This document shows, in pieces, positions 10,714 through 21,982 of a DNA stretch of 64,000 nucleotides; within the stretch, counting starts at the first letter, position 1; the number at the start of each line of letters is the position of its first letter. The notes below the pieces were generated by a model. It saw nothing but the letters and a program-made list of their open reading frames with translations, did no database searches and was not told the origin of the DNA. A program made the translations under genes and the position numbers. The DNA is taken from positions 23,002,001 to 23,066,000 of the forward strand of contig CM070633.1 in the NCBI GenBank assembly GCA_036346255.1, given 5' to 3'. Source of the DNA: Ampelocalamus luodianensis. Lineage: Eukaryota > Streptophyta > Magnoliopsida > Poales > Poaceae.

Positions 10714-13380
10714 TACAATATTGGGAAAATTAGCTCAGTGACATCGCGTTGGGACGTAATCGGAGGAATGACACTCCGTTCGTAACGCACAGGAAAATAA
10801 CATCGCGGACACTAAACATTATGCCGAATGACATTGCCGTCAGTTACTTCCGTTTGTAGAATTTTTAAAATATAGAAACTTAGCTCAAAAAATTATCAAA
10901 TTTTTTGTGAAGCCTCCCGACACAGTTCAATTGCTTGTGTATTTTTTTTCAAAATTTTATACACTCTGATTTTGTATCTAAAATTTATTTAAGTATATTG
11001 TTTGTAGGAATTTTCTAATATAAAAAATGAGGTCCAAACATTACGAAAAAAATTCACGCTCCTAACACAGTGGATTTGATTGTGTAATTTTTACAAAATT
11101 AATTAATACAATTTCATAATGTCCACCGTAAGGAGTCTAATATAGAAAATGAAGTCCAAACATTATTAAATTTCATTAATTAATTTTGTAAAAATTCTAA
11201 AAAAAATTACACAATCAAGTCCACTATGTAAGGAGCATGAAAAAAAAATTCATAATGTTTTGACCTCATTTTCTATTTTAGAAAATTTCTACAAACAGTA
11301 TACTTAAATAAATTTTAGAAACAAAATCAGAATGTATAAAATTTTAAAAAAATACATGTCAGAACCCGGGATTAATATCCCAAATCCTCTGTGCATTTCC
11401 GAACTAGTCCCATGATCAGTCGCTAGTTCACACAGTAAACAAATATGGTAACAAATTCATATCACAACTTTATTAATAAATACCAACAGAGTTAAATTAC
11501 AAAGGAGGCTTACAGGCCAACAATAAAATAAACACAGCGGAAGACGAAGATGTAGTAGGGTCCAGTTAATCTGCCACAGGCAATCGACTGGGGAAGCGGC
11601 CTAGTCGTCGAGATCCACACTGGTAGCAAAGTCATTCTCCTCTGAAATTTTGTTTGCATAAAGCAAGTATGAGCACAACTTCCGTGCTCGCAAGTTACAT
11701 CCGTCAAATAACAGAATGACATGTATACATGGATGTAACAAAGGATGGCTTATATGGTTATTTGCATAAAGCAACATTTTCTTTAAGTACTTGTACTAAG
11801 TTCCAAAGAAGTTATTTTATAACTATAATTCTTTTTATAAATTCTCAATTTTCTAGTCAGATAACATTCACACATGAATGGTGAAGGATACCCTCCTATC
11901 ACATGGCTTCCTGCCCGATTCCCCATCTGGATAAACCAGTTTTGAAGAAGTCTTTTTCAAACAAAACCAGAGTCTAACTTTGAGTAGTTCTGCTAGCATG
12001 TCTATAACCGTGGACACGGCTATTCGAATAGTTTTACGCTCTGCAGAGGTGGTACAACTTTACCCACAAGAGATAATCAACTTGTACTGTCCGCTCACAC
12101 ACTTCCGTAGGTGTGCGACTAAGTGATTATCACAAGCCTTTTACAACGCGCAATTCCACCACAGTCCTCCCTCGCTAAGGTTTCACCCCCTTTGGACTAC
12201 CCGTCGCAGGGTTCAGGCCCCCTCTTGCGTTAGGTGGGACTAACAAAGGTCATGAAAGACTACCCACCGCAACAATAGGGACGACCATGATGGAACTTTG
12301 CAAATTAATCGGCCAGGTCCTGCCCATACAAGACATGTGGTAGTACGGTAAGACGTAGCATCATGCACTCGAAGACCGATCCTTAATTAACCTAGGCGAC
12401 CACCAACAAAACCCTGGGCCTCAACCTACCCAGTTGAGCCCATGCATAAACCTGCACCCACCAAACAACCACTTCGCCCAAGTCCAAACCATCATTTTAT
12501 TTCATTTTCCAAAGTCATTTATAAAACTCCCATGACACACCAATGCCAAGGGTACACTTTAAACAATAGTTGATTTTTGGCTAAAATTCCCCAAATAAAA
12601 CATGTTTGGTCTATAAGCATAGCTAAGCACAATATTTTCTAAATGATCCTAGTCCATACTATTGTATCAACTAGGTTTTATCTAGAGTGACAATATGCTC
12701 GCTTCAATTACCAAAATTGGCCATACAAAAGATTTTAGGCATAACTATAAATTTAAAACAGAGATTTAAATTACTGAATATAAATAAGCATGCAGTAATA
12801 ATTTAAAATATAATTTAAATAATTTGAAATAATGGGATCGATATGATCAAGGGTATAACTTGTCTTGCTTGATTAATTGATGCTCTCAAACGATGTCGAA
12901 ATCCAGTCGTCCGAAGTCATCGAAATCTATACGCGTAAACGATCCGAATTCAAATAACATTCAAATAAAATCCAAAAATTGTAAAATAAATACTACTAGG
13001 AAGGTATCGACTTTATATGAAGTTAGGGAGTTGAATCGACGGAATCGGAATTCGTATGAAGGAGAACGAACATCCGGAAGGTTGATTATCACATGAAAAG
13101 ATGAAATTCCGAATTTCAGAATTTAAGGAATTATTTTTCTGAAGGAAATCCCTTTATTGTGTTAGCATGATGTCTGCAGGTGGAAAAATAAATTTTTGAC
13201 CGAATTTATTTTATAAAGAAAAATGTTGGAGTCAATGACATGTGGGTCCGGGTCCACGAAAATGGGTTTGGTCCTGATGGACCGCCCAGGAATAGTGTCG
13301 ACCACGCAAACACACACGTGGAACGCCACGTGGGTTTAAAGTGTGTGGTGGCCGTGATATGGCGATGTGAATTATTACGA

Positions 13381-13830
13381 AATTCAAAATTTTGTTTGAA
13401 TAGAAGGGTAGATAATATTGAAAGGAACATGCAGGTAAAAGGGTTCGAGCAATTACCCAATGGATGAAGAGATCGGGCTCGACGAAGTTCTCATCGGACT
13501 TAGGGAAGAAGATGTGGCCGGTGGTGAAAAATTAAGTAAATCAAAATTCCACTTGAATAGAAATGTGGAGAATCTCAATAGGAACTCACCGGTCAAATTT
13601 GGTGCACAACGGAGCAACGGATGAGGAGATCGGGCTTGCCGGAGTTGTCACTGGAGTTGGAGAATAAGACCGTCGGTACTTTTGTGGCCGCGGTGAACCA
13701 ACAGGATAATCAAAATTCGGCTTGAATAGAAATGTAGAGAATCTCGAGAGGAACTCACCGGTAAAATGTGGCGAACAACGGAACTGCGAATGAGGAGATC
13801 GGGATCGTCGGAGTTGTCGCCGGAGTTGGA
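13381..13830 (-). repeat. Tandem repeat in the solo LTR, about 165 bp x 3, diverged
   Basis: Three successive blocks starting near 13381, 13542 and 13709 share 'ttgaatagaa...gtagag', 'aggaactcaccggt' and 'gaggagatcggg' in the same order and spacing. The first is the most diverged. Confidence 0.65.
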
Positions 13831-14140
13831 GAAGAAGGGCTAGCAGAGGGGGCTCCAGGAGGATTTTGGCAAATCTGAGCGAGGCGGATGTGGGGAACGG
13901 GGTGGAGAGGCTACGGTTCAATTTATAGGCAAAGGAGTAGCGGCCATGGAATTGCTCACGGAGTTATTGTTTAAATAACGCTTCGTTGAGTTATCATGAG
14001 AGGCATGAATATTCCAAGGAATATTCCTTTTAAAATTCGGAAACACACCAATTAATTCCGAAAAATAGCAAATTAATTCCAAAAATCCAAATAAATCACA
14101 GATATTAAATACAACATTCTGAACTCAAATCCAATAAATC

Positions 14141-14190
14141 CAATAAAAACTCATAAAACTCAATAAAAACTCATAAAACTCAATAAGTTT
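14141..14190. repeat. 20-bp minisatellite, 2.3 copies
   Basis: The unit caataaaaactcataaaact is repeated twice exactly and starts a third time, inside the AT-rich U3 end of the solo LTR. Confidence 0.8.
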
Positions 14191-14772
14191 TATTCTTGAC
14201 TTTACAATCTTATAATTTAAGAAAACCAAGAAAACACTATTGAAACTCGTAAAATCCAATAAAAGAATAACTTTATTAATTTTTATTTTGGTAATGTAAC
14301 TTTGGGATGTTACAATACGCAAGCAATTGAACTGTGTCAGAGGCTCCACAGAAAAATTTATAATTTTTTGAGCTCAGTCTCTATATTTAAATTTTTTTGC
14401 AAACGGAAGTAACTGACAGCGATGTCATTTAGCATAATTTTTTGTGTTCGCGATATTATTTTCCAGTGTATTACGAACGGAGTGTCATTCCTCTAATCAC
14501 GTCCCAACACGATGTCACTGAGCTAATTTCCCCTACAGCATTTGGACGTCACCAAGAAATTGGAACATAATCTTTTTTCAATTTTTTACCTAGCATTCTA
14601 TCATAAATGGATCAACTGCACTACTTAATGCCAGGATGTAGCTAGGTAGCTGGATGGTCGCATATTTATGCTTTACTTGAGTGGGTAATTTTTTTTTCAC
14701 ATATGGTAATCATTGCCCTGCCTCTTATATCAATATATTTTACAAATAGTATATACTATCTTCTTTATTAAT

Positions 14773-15901
14773 TGATGCACCGATACGCGATACCAGTACG
14801 GATACGGTGATACACCATTTCTTAAAAAAATCCGATACGGCAATACGGATGTATATATATATATATATATAGGAAAATGGTCTGGTACTTGACTATTTCT
14901 GCCAGTCTGCCCTATGGTGAGTAACTGTAACTGAGTATCCAACTATATGCCTCTATGGCTCTATCAAACTATCTCTGCCAGTCTGCCCTACTGCCAGTAA
15001 TGGTGATTGCCTGATTGCCGATGGTGAGTAACTGAGTATCCACTATCCAACTATATCCTGTTACCAGTTCAGTTTGTAAGCTGATCTACCTGGTACCACA
15101 TGCCATGAGAACACTGAAGTGGTGAAGCCTATAGAATTGAGCCTCAAGTGTCTGTTGAGAAGAAAGGTACTGGCTCAAGAAAATCAAATGTGACAGTTGC
15201 ACATGCTAACGATACACCCATGACTGATAATTCCAAAGTAAGTTTGTTGTTTGTCGTTTCCAACGGCTAGCATTTAGTTCCTTTTTAAACTGTATATCGG
15301 CTAAGCTCATGAAAAACTAGATTATACCACGAAGTATAGATGCAACTGAGTATGTATTTCCTTCTCCATCTGTAAAAATCCCCAAATGGAGCTCCATCTG
15401 TAAAAATCCCCAAAGCAACTAGAAAATGCACCTGGAGAGTATTGGGGAAGATGGAAGCACCGGCCGGTGGAGAGTGGAGAGGACGGAGCGCCGCCGGCCG
15501 CTGGTCGCTGGTCGCCGAGAGGCGCACAGAGGAGTGGTAGTTGCAGCGGGATGGGCGCACGGGAGGGAGCGCCGCCGGAGGAGTGGAGGCGCACGAGAGG
15601 GAGCACCGCCGGCCACTGCTCGTCGAGAGGAGCACGGAGGAGGATGGAGGCGCACAGAGGGCTACACGCGCACGGGGCAACGATTTAGGGTAGGGTGTGG
15701 TGGGCCGTTCGGCTTGGGCTGTGAACAGTGTAGTTTCTTTTTTTCCGGCTGGGCTGTATTTTGGGCCATATCGGGTATTTATTTTCTTTTTTAAAAAAAC
15801 GTAAACATTTCCGATACTTCCCGATACGTATCGGAGCCGTACCCATACCCAATACGTATCGGGATATTGGTACAACGCCTTCTAGCTGTATCGGCGCATC
15901 A
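14773..15901. mobile_element. hAT-like TIR element rich in CCGATACG motifs
   Basis: The left end TGATGCACCGATACG (14773) matches the complement of the right end TGATGCGCCGATACA (15901). Both ends continue with several GATACG-type repeats and an 'aaaaaaatcc' tract before becoming dissimilar. The interior has an (AT)n run at 14851-14870, a direct duplication around 14880-15060 (blocks 'ctgccagtctgcccta' and 'atggtgagtaactg'), an exon-like piece (15124-15237) and a GC-rich stretch (15420-15690). No transposase was seen and no clean target duplication was found. Confidence 0.55.
15124..15237 (+). other. Unidentified exon-like stretch (piece 1)
   Basis: A 38-codon open stretch (EAYRIEPQVSVEKKG...) with coding-like composition, ending AAA followed by a GTAAGT donor at 15238. 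Upstream in the same frame there are two stop codons within 20 nt, so it is not a first exon as it stands. Its phase (0) matches piece 2 at 16218. No family was recognised. It lies between the arms of the TIR element, so it may be a captured fragment. Confidence 0.3.
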
Positions 15902-16217
15902 GAGTTGATGATACTGATAGAATCCAAAGCTAGTGGGGACATATAATGGTTCCTATCTAAAAGCAAGAACATAGAACATGATGAAATGCTCACTTTATGC
16001 CCAATCATTATGACATCATTGGCAACTTTCTGAAACAAACATTGAGACCTGTACCATCAGGAAATATTGCACTTTCTAAACTAATGCTGAAATTGAGATA
16101 ACTGAAAGGGAACAATGCAGCATTCTAGTTGGAAACCTACATGCTACATGTTTCTATTTCTTATATGTGGAACAGTATTTTACAACTGTTATTTTAATTG
16201 ATTATGTTACACTGTAG

Positions 16218-16544
16218 GTTGGTTTGCAGACTATGGTGATCCCCAAGCCACATCATGTAGTCTCCGTTCATGCAATGGTTGGTTTCCATGCTGCATGTTC
16301 ACCAAGCTCTGCATCAACTTGCGAGGATATCATCAAAAGAATAAAACAGTGTCACTTAAGGCACCATTTTCCTGTTACTTGTATGAGCAAATGTTCTAGA
16401 GGTGTTGTTGAGTCTGAAAACTGCATTTGGAATTTGGATATCTTGATATGTATAATTATATCCTTTTGCGTGGTCAGACTTAAACATCCTGTGTTTATTT
16501 CCATCTCTCTTTGCTGCCTTAATGCTCCATGCATTGCCCATTAA
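16218..16544 (+). other. Unidentified exon-like ORF (piece 2)
   Basis: An open frame of 108 codons directly after a TGTAG acceptor (VGLQTMVIPKPHHVVSVHAM... then CEDIIKRIKQCHLRHHFP). The first 55-60 codons look coding; the last 40 are hydrophobic and may be intron read-through. No domain was recognised. It could be the end of a small unknown gene or a gene relic between AGPase and PFP. Confidence 0.3.
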
Positions 16545-17504
16545 AATGAGAAGCAAAAGTTGTTTTGCACTCCACCAATCTATCAGACAAACATCTGAAT
16601 TATGAAATCATTGTACAGGTTATATTTAAAAAGTTTGTTTCACTCAACACTCACTTTGTTCGACCACATTTACAGTGGTTGATAGCGGCTAATAGCATAG
16701 GAAAAACATTTTGTCCACCCAGGCATTGGCAATTCTGCAGGTAATATTCCCTAAATTATCAGATATGCGAGGTAGTTAGGCAGAAGCCACTGCAATTTGT
16801 ATTTATCCATATCCACTAGCTGCTGATATGCACTGCATTGCAATGTTTATTGGCATGAACGATAGGGTTCAATGCTTATCATAGGCCAAAAAGAACAGGA
16901 AACAAAACAAACTACCAATGATCAGTAGCCACTCAGGATTCTGAACCAGTTCTACAAACTGGACTGATGTCATATGACAAGCTTGACATTTACTGACAAA
17001 AGCCGCATATCTGGCGAAGATTACAGTCAGCTGAAATGGTAAAGGGGAAGCTCAGCACTGAGGGGAGCAGACATCACCTTCAGCACATTGTTTACTGACG
17101 CCATCGAGCTTATTGCCACCTTCAGAATATGCCGCGAGCATCCAGGCTTCACAATGGCCCTCACCTGGGATATCAGCTTGACAAGTTTCAACCACAGGCA
17201 CTGATTTTTCTGTTCTTCTGAAGGTACATACTGTCATACTAGATACATATCAGATGCTGGTTTTATGCACAAACCTTGTCCAAGTAGTCTTGCAGTATCT
17301 CAATATCGCCCAGATAATTCTGATCTTCAACAGTCAATGTAATAGGCTTGGCGTCAGCTCCAGGCCCATCAAATTGAATGCCCCCTGGAGTTCTGTAGAA
17401 GTCATCTAACAGAAAGCTTGAGGCCTTCTCTCTCAGCACCCTGAGTGATATAAGACGAAAAAATCAGTTCATACTTGACCTTGTCTGAATGAAGTGATAA
17501 ATAG

Positions 17505-17892
17505 TTTTAACCATAGCCACAGGGATCGCGGGTCGATGCCGCATTCCATGTACCGGATTCATCGACCCGCGACCCCGTTCCTCGACCCGCGACCTCATTC
17601 CTCGACCCAGTCCTAGCAGGGATCAAAAACTCGGTACCGGACCAAATCCCGGCCTGGGGCCAGGAACGGTAATCAGCCGGTTACTGGAAAAACCGGAAAT
17701 TTTTCAGCTGAAATTCGCTCGAATTTGATTAAAAACCATTCAAAAATCAAAAATCAGAATTTGAATTTTAAAAACCTGAGAAAACCGGTCGGGATTTTAT
17801 TTTCCGGTACCCACCGGTAAATCCGGTTACCGGCGGTAACCCGCCGGTTTTTGTTTCCATGGTCCCACGTTCCTAGTGACTATGGTTTTAAC
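17505..17892. mobile_element. Nested small TIR elements in a PFP intron
   Basis: The outer ends TTTTAACCATAGCCAC (17505) and the complement of the right end GTTAAAACCATAGTCAC (17892) are inverted matches. Inside, tcctag at 17611-17616 and 17871-17876 flanks a CCGG-rich CAGGGAT-type unit (17617-17870), which appears to have inserted into the outer element. The left part also contains a repeated 'cgacccgcgacc' motif. Confidence 0.5.
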
Positions 17893-17965
17893 ACAATGTG
17901 ATGTGGTTGCATGTTTGGTGATTCTTCAAATTAAGCAAATTTAAGTTTCTTTATCAAGGTACTGC

Positions 17966-18188
17966 AGGGATAGAAAACCCGTTCCCGGGTTGGATCCCAG
18001 CCCCCCTCCGGTACCGGTAACCGGACCGGTTACCGGTCAAACCGGATTTCGTTCGGCCGAATTTCGTTCAAATTTGATTAAAATTCATTCAAAATCTGAA
18101 AATTTGATTTTGGATTTGAAAAAACCGCCGGGATTTCATTTCCCGGCCCCCCTCCGGTAGGCGGTTACCGGCCGGGTTTTTTTTTCCC
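17966..18188. mobile_element. CCGG-rich CAGGGAT-type small transposon in a PFP intron
   Basis: AGGGATAGAAAAC at the left and the complement of 'ttttttccc' at the right are short inverted ends. The interior has CCGGTTACCGG motifs and an AT-rich 'aatttgattaaaa' core, like the copies at 10490 and 17617. The hexamer tactgc flanks both sides (17960-17965 and 18189-18194). Confidence 0.55.
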
Positions 18189-21001
18189 TACTGCTTAAGC
18201 CACCACAGAGTAAGAATTTTTATGTCAGTGTGATTTTCACTATTTTATAGGAGGAATGAACATTACAAAATTTGGATGTAAAATCCTTCAATGTGATTCA
18301 AGCATTTCGGTGTTCAGTCTTATTGTTAAAGCACTCAAAAAAAATGCAGCTTTGTGTTTTTGGAGGCTAATTTAATAGGCTTTAACTATAAACTATGACT
18401 TACGCATATGCCTCCCCTTTCAGGTCAATCGGAGAGGGATGAATAGCTGGCTTTCCAATAGGAACCACCCCAGGACCGCGCAAGTGTCTCCTTACACTCA
18501 CCATTGCCTGGTAAGAATAGTACATCAAAGAATAGTACATCACGTTACGGACTCAACAATGATTTGACTTGAACATAATGAATCTCACAGCAATTCTAAA
18601 GAATGAAAAGCATCGACTGAAATAGCATACTGTAAGAGGCACAGCAGCGCATCGCCACTTGTTTGTTGGGTCCTTCAGACTTGTTACAGTAGCCATGTAA
18701 CCATTCAACCCAGATGCTAGAATATGCAAAGAGAGATGGCCAAGAACCTGCATTCTTTAACATTTAGAGGCATGCCACACAGATTGTTTGAATTGTAACT
18801 AATGAGTTTATTTAAATTTGCTTCTTACATAAGCATCATTGCAGTCGAAGTTTGATGGTAGGGATCCTCGACCTTGATATCCAAAGAAATGGCACACTGA
18901 ACTGAACTTCCTTCCCTTGTATTTTCCTTCTTTCTGAAAATCAAGCAAAACAATCAGAATTCAGAAAGAACTGAATTATGAAAAAGGTTGTCTGTAGAAC
19001 TCAGATTGTAACTAAACTTACTGTTCGCTTGTTCATTTCTGCTTCTACTAAATGAGCTAAGAGTTTCTCTGTATCAATCTGAAATAAAAGTTTGACATCA
19101 ATAATGGCACAAGATAAATTTTGACAAAGAGTTAAGCTTTCCAAAGTGCAAACCTAGGACAACTGTGCTGAGTTATCAGATTCTTGATGCATGAGCAACT
19201 GAACACAAAAGGTTCCAGATCTTCAGATGAAAAATATTTAAGTAAAATATTAATAAGACTCAAATGCGTAAGTAATGCAAGACCTCTGTTCTGATGAAAG
19301 GTGGCAAGAATTTAAACAAGACTGCAGCCCATGGGGAAAGTTGCGATGGAATATCATTCTTAGGAACTTTATTGCTGTAGAGAATATTAATTTCCTACAA
19401 TAGTCAGAAGGAAAACCGATAAGATTTAAAAGAAGTCAAATTGTCCAACCAATCATATAGTCGTAAGAATTACTACCTGAATGAGTGCATACATTTCTGG
19501 AATGCTTTCAATGAGCCCCTCCGGAATAAGTAGCACTCCATGGTACTTCCCTGAAAATTAATATCAATACATCAGTTTACCACAAAGTGCTAAATGTTTT
19601 CATTGTTTGAATTATGTGCATGCCATTCTTTAATTGATTTATTCAACTTAAACAGTCAATGAACTGTACAGACCTTGTGCTGCTCTTGCTTGCACTCCAT
19701 CACATATCTTGTTTGTAATTTCCATCAGTGTAAGCTTTGACAGTGCCACCTCCTCTCCTAAGATAGCCTGCATGGAAATGTTTATCAAAGAAATACTAAT
19801 GCTGACAATTTTGACTTCAGATAGGGTTTCATTTGACCAAATAAGACCATGTTTGGGTGTGACTGAAGTGCACACTCCAAGGCCACATGAGATGCTTTGC
19901 GACCCATCAATCGAACGAAATAGTAGTACTGACAGGGGGGGAAAAAGATAAGCCAAGTAAATGCACTGTTAATAATTGATCAGTTATTCCAATATTTTCA
20001 ATTCAATATGAATAAAAATATTAGAATTTACCTTCCCAGCTGAGATTGCGCCGAGGCAAACATTGCTTACAAGCTGAGAATTCACCTGAAAGGAAATTAT
20101 CATATTAACTTGTCAGAACTAACATTTATATACTAGATTTGGAAAATTTTCTTGTAGAAACCATCATAATTTCAACTTGAAAATTGCAATGGGCACGCCT
20201 AAGAGATTTACCTTGCACACTGTGTCAAAACCAACATTTGCTTCCACAAACTGATTCTTGAGATCACCATTTAACGAAACAGGAACACCTACAACCTGTT
20301 AAAAAGGGGAGATATCTGAAAATTTATGTGGTATTGTAAGAGCATGAGCATATCAAGTTAGTTATGATTTTATACCTTTGTCTTACAGTTATGCTCCGCA
20401 AAGTTCTCTGCAAGCTGAGCAGCATCTGAATTGGAGGTCACCCCTGGAGATAAGAAAGCATTAGGAACCACATGATTCCTGAGAAAAAAAAGAACTACAT
20501 GATTCCTACAAGCAGAGAATATTTTGATGAGGTGAATATTTTGAACTTGCTTGATTGGTCCTTGTCTTGGTCTAACCACAATTGCTTCAGAATTCATAAT
20601 TCCTGCTAGTTTAATTTGGAATGACATGGAAGAGCACCTCTATAAATAATTACCAAGTGTGACCAAACGTTGGTTTCGTTTTTAATCAAACACTTAAATG
20701 AGCAAAGTTTTTGGTATATCCTATTAGTACCTCCAATGATGACCAGGCTATCCAAGTTTAGATCACAACATGTTGACATTGCGGCATTCACTTGCTTAGT
20801 CGTGCGGATTTGATCAACAGTCCTGCCGAGCAAATCAAAACCACCTTCAAGAATGTAAAAACGTTCTTGTTAGCAACAAGAGTAACAGTAGACATTCAAC
20901 AATACAGGTCAATAAATTTTCTAAACCTTGATTTTTGTATGAAGAAAGAACATCATCTGTGATCTCCAACGTCTTCTTTGCAAATAGGCCTTCTGTGCCA
21001 C

Positions 21002-21720
21002 CTACACAGAATTACACATTTCTTAAAGCAACTAATGTTCTTATCACTTCATAGTTTATGAAACTAAACTATACAATCTGAAAGGATCCATCTGGATGAC
21101 TCAGGTATCATGTAGCTATGTCATAAGCCAGGAAAATGTGTAAATATCAACATCTAATGTGAAATCAGCACAAATTTAGCTCAATTATTAGGTAGTTGCA
21201 CATCAAGAATTTAATGTATATAACTATTTTCAGAAGCTTCTTAAGGTGCCGCTTTGAAGAATTTTCAGGTTCTGCTTTGATTACGATTCTTCTTGTAGTA
21301 GTGATGGTTGGAATATAGACAACTAATTCTCATTGGATTTTTGCAACACTCCTGAAATTTGTAGATTCTGGCAATTCCTGAACGTTGCGTTCCTGAACAT
21401 GACATACATGCTTGTTGAAGAACATATTGAAATTTCTAACCCGGTGATCAGTCCAATAGAAATAGCACACCGTTGCTTCCCATTCTTGGAGAAGTGCCTG
21501 GGTTAGAGGCATGGAGTAGAATTCTGGCATGGACTCGCTTTCCCATTCTTGGAGAAGTATGGACCATACCCATAGCAATTCTTATCTTTTCATCTGTATA
21601 ACTCAAAAGAACCGTCAGCCTTCCTAAAATATGCTAGTATAATCAAGGAAAGCAAATAAAGGCTGGCGATGTAAAAGAATATGGCTTATCCCATTTCTGT
21701 ATATCAGTTTTCCCGAACGA
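21002..21720. other. No confident gene: junction between the PFP relic and the LTR element
   Basis: About 700 bp upstream of the last recognisable PFP exon. It has two partly repeated 'cccattcttggagaag' blocks (about 21479 and 21541) but no PFP N-terminal exon, no LTR terminus and no clear ORF. The breakpoint that removed the PFP N-terminal exons probably lies here. Confidence 0.4.
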
Positions 21721-21732
21721 GTGGTTTGTGGC

Positions 21733-21982
21733 ACTCCGAGCATGTAGCTCTGGCGTACCCAGGAGCGAAGTCTTGTGCGTACTCAGGAATGAGCCCTGAG
21801 CGTTTCCCAACCCGTAGTTGGGCGGTCTCGAGAACGAGATCTCGAGCGTACCTGGGCACGTGGATCCAGGGTAGTGTAGGTTCGCACTCAGAGGCAAGCT
21901 CTGAGCGGTCTCAAACACGTGGTTTGGGCGGTCTCGAGAACGGGTACTCGAGCGTGACTGGGCACGAAACTCAGATAGAATA
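21733..21982. repeat. Array of about ten ~23-bp mini-hairpins with changing stems
   Basis: Successive units each form a small stem-loop with a different stem: CTCAGG/CCTGAG (about 21782), CCCAAC/GTTGGG (21805), CTCGAGA/TCTCGAG (21828), CCTGG/CCAGG (21851), CTCAGAG/CTCTGAG (21887), CAAAC/GTTTG (21912), CTCGAG/CTCGAG (21933), and weaker ones at both ends. The linker between units is conserved as GCG or GCGG followed by T, and loops often contain ACG. Stems differ while pairing is kept, so this is not a simple tandem repeat. Function unknown. Confidence 0.65.

Larger units (their letters stand above)
11357..14314 (-). repeat. Solo LTR, Ty3/gypsy (TGTAACATCCC family)
   Basis: On the minus strand it begins TGTAACATCCCAAAG (14314) and ends GGGTTCTGACA (11357), with TG...CA termini. 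It shares its opening bases and the late 'ttgcgag...' segment (about 11650-11700) with the long LTR at 51493. Flanking pentamers are ataca and atacg, a near match. It splits the right arm of the foldback element: the repeat arm continues exactly on both sides. No internal domain is present, as left by LTR-LTR recombination. Confidence 0.75.
10723..14533. mobile_element. Foldback Mutator-like element interrupted by a solo LTR
   Basis: The left end GGGAAAATTAGCTCAGTGAC (10723) and the complement of the right end (14533, GGGGAAATTAGCTCAGTGAC) match over about 220 bp. The inner arms 10945-11110 and 11165-11356 are also inverted copies, so without the inserted LTR the element is about 848 bp and almost one palindrome with arms near 400 bp. 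Flanking 9-mers tacaatatt (10714-10722) and tacagcatt (14534-14542) agree at 7 of 9 positions, the duplication length of Mutator-like elements. No transposase is present. Confidence 0.8.
17027..21001 (-). pseudogene. PFPA: PFP alpha subunit (pyrophosphate:fructose-6-phosphate phosphotransferase), 5' truncated with a nonsense codon
   Basis: PFP interconverts fructose-6-phosphate and fructose-1,6-bisphosphate with pyrophosphate in the cytosol; alpha is the regulatory subunit. Exons (minus, 5' to 3'): 20927-21001, 20731-20844, 20376-20443, 20212-20295, 20032-20085, 19848-19928, 19674-19767, 19477-19550, 19284-19394, 19154-19198, 19022-19078, 18829-18933, 18631-18747, 18404-18507, 17275-17440, 17027-17164. 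Phases all agree, giving about 495 codons against about 615 in the family. VTSNSDAAQLAE and VPVSLNGDLKNQF identify alpha rather than beta, which has GGDDSN and KTIDGDLK. The first ~120 codons are absent: no exon was found upstream before repeat sequence begins. Exon 10 ends in TAG (19154-19156) where the family has glutamine. Two small transposons sit in the intron 17441-18403. It could still be transcribed. Confidence 0.85.

Noticed and set aside
14851..14870. (AT)n run as a regulatory element
   Set aside because: A plain microsatellite within a TIR element; nothing supports a regulatory role.
6192..21001. A functional gene cluster for carbon partitioning (AGPase next to PFP)
   Set aside because: The genes converge tail to tail, are 6.6 kb apart with transposons between, and PFP looks dead. 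Two genes are not evidence for a cluster.
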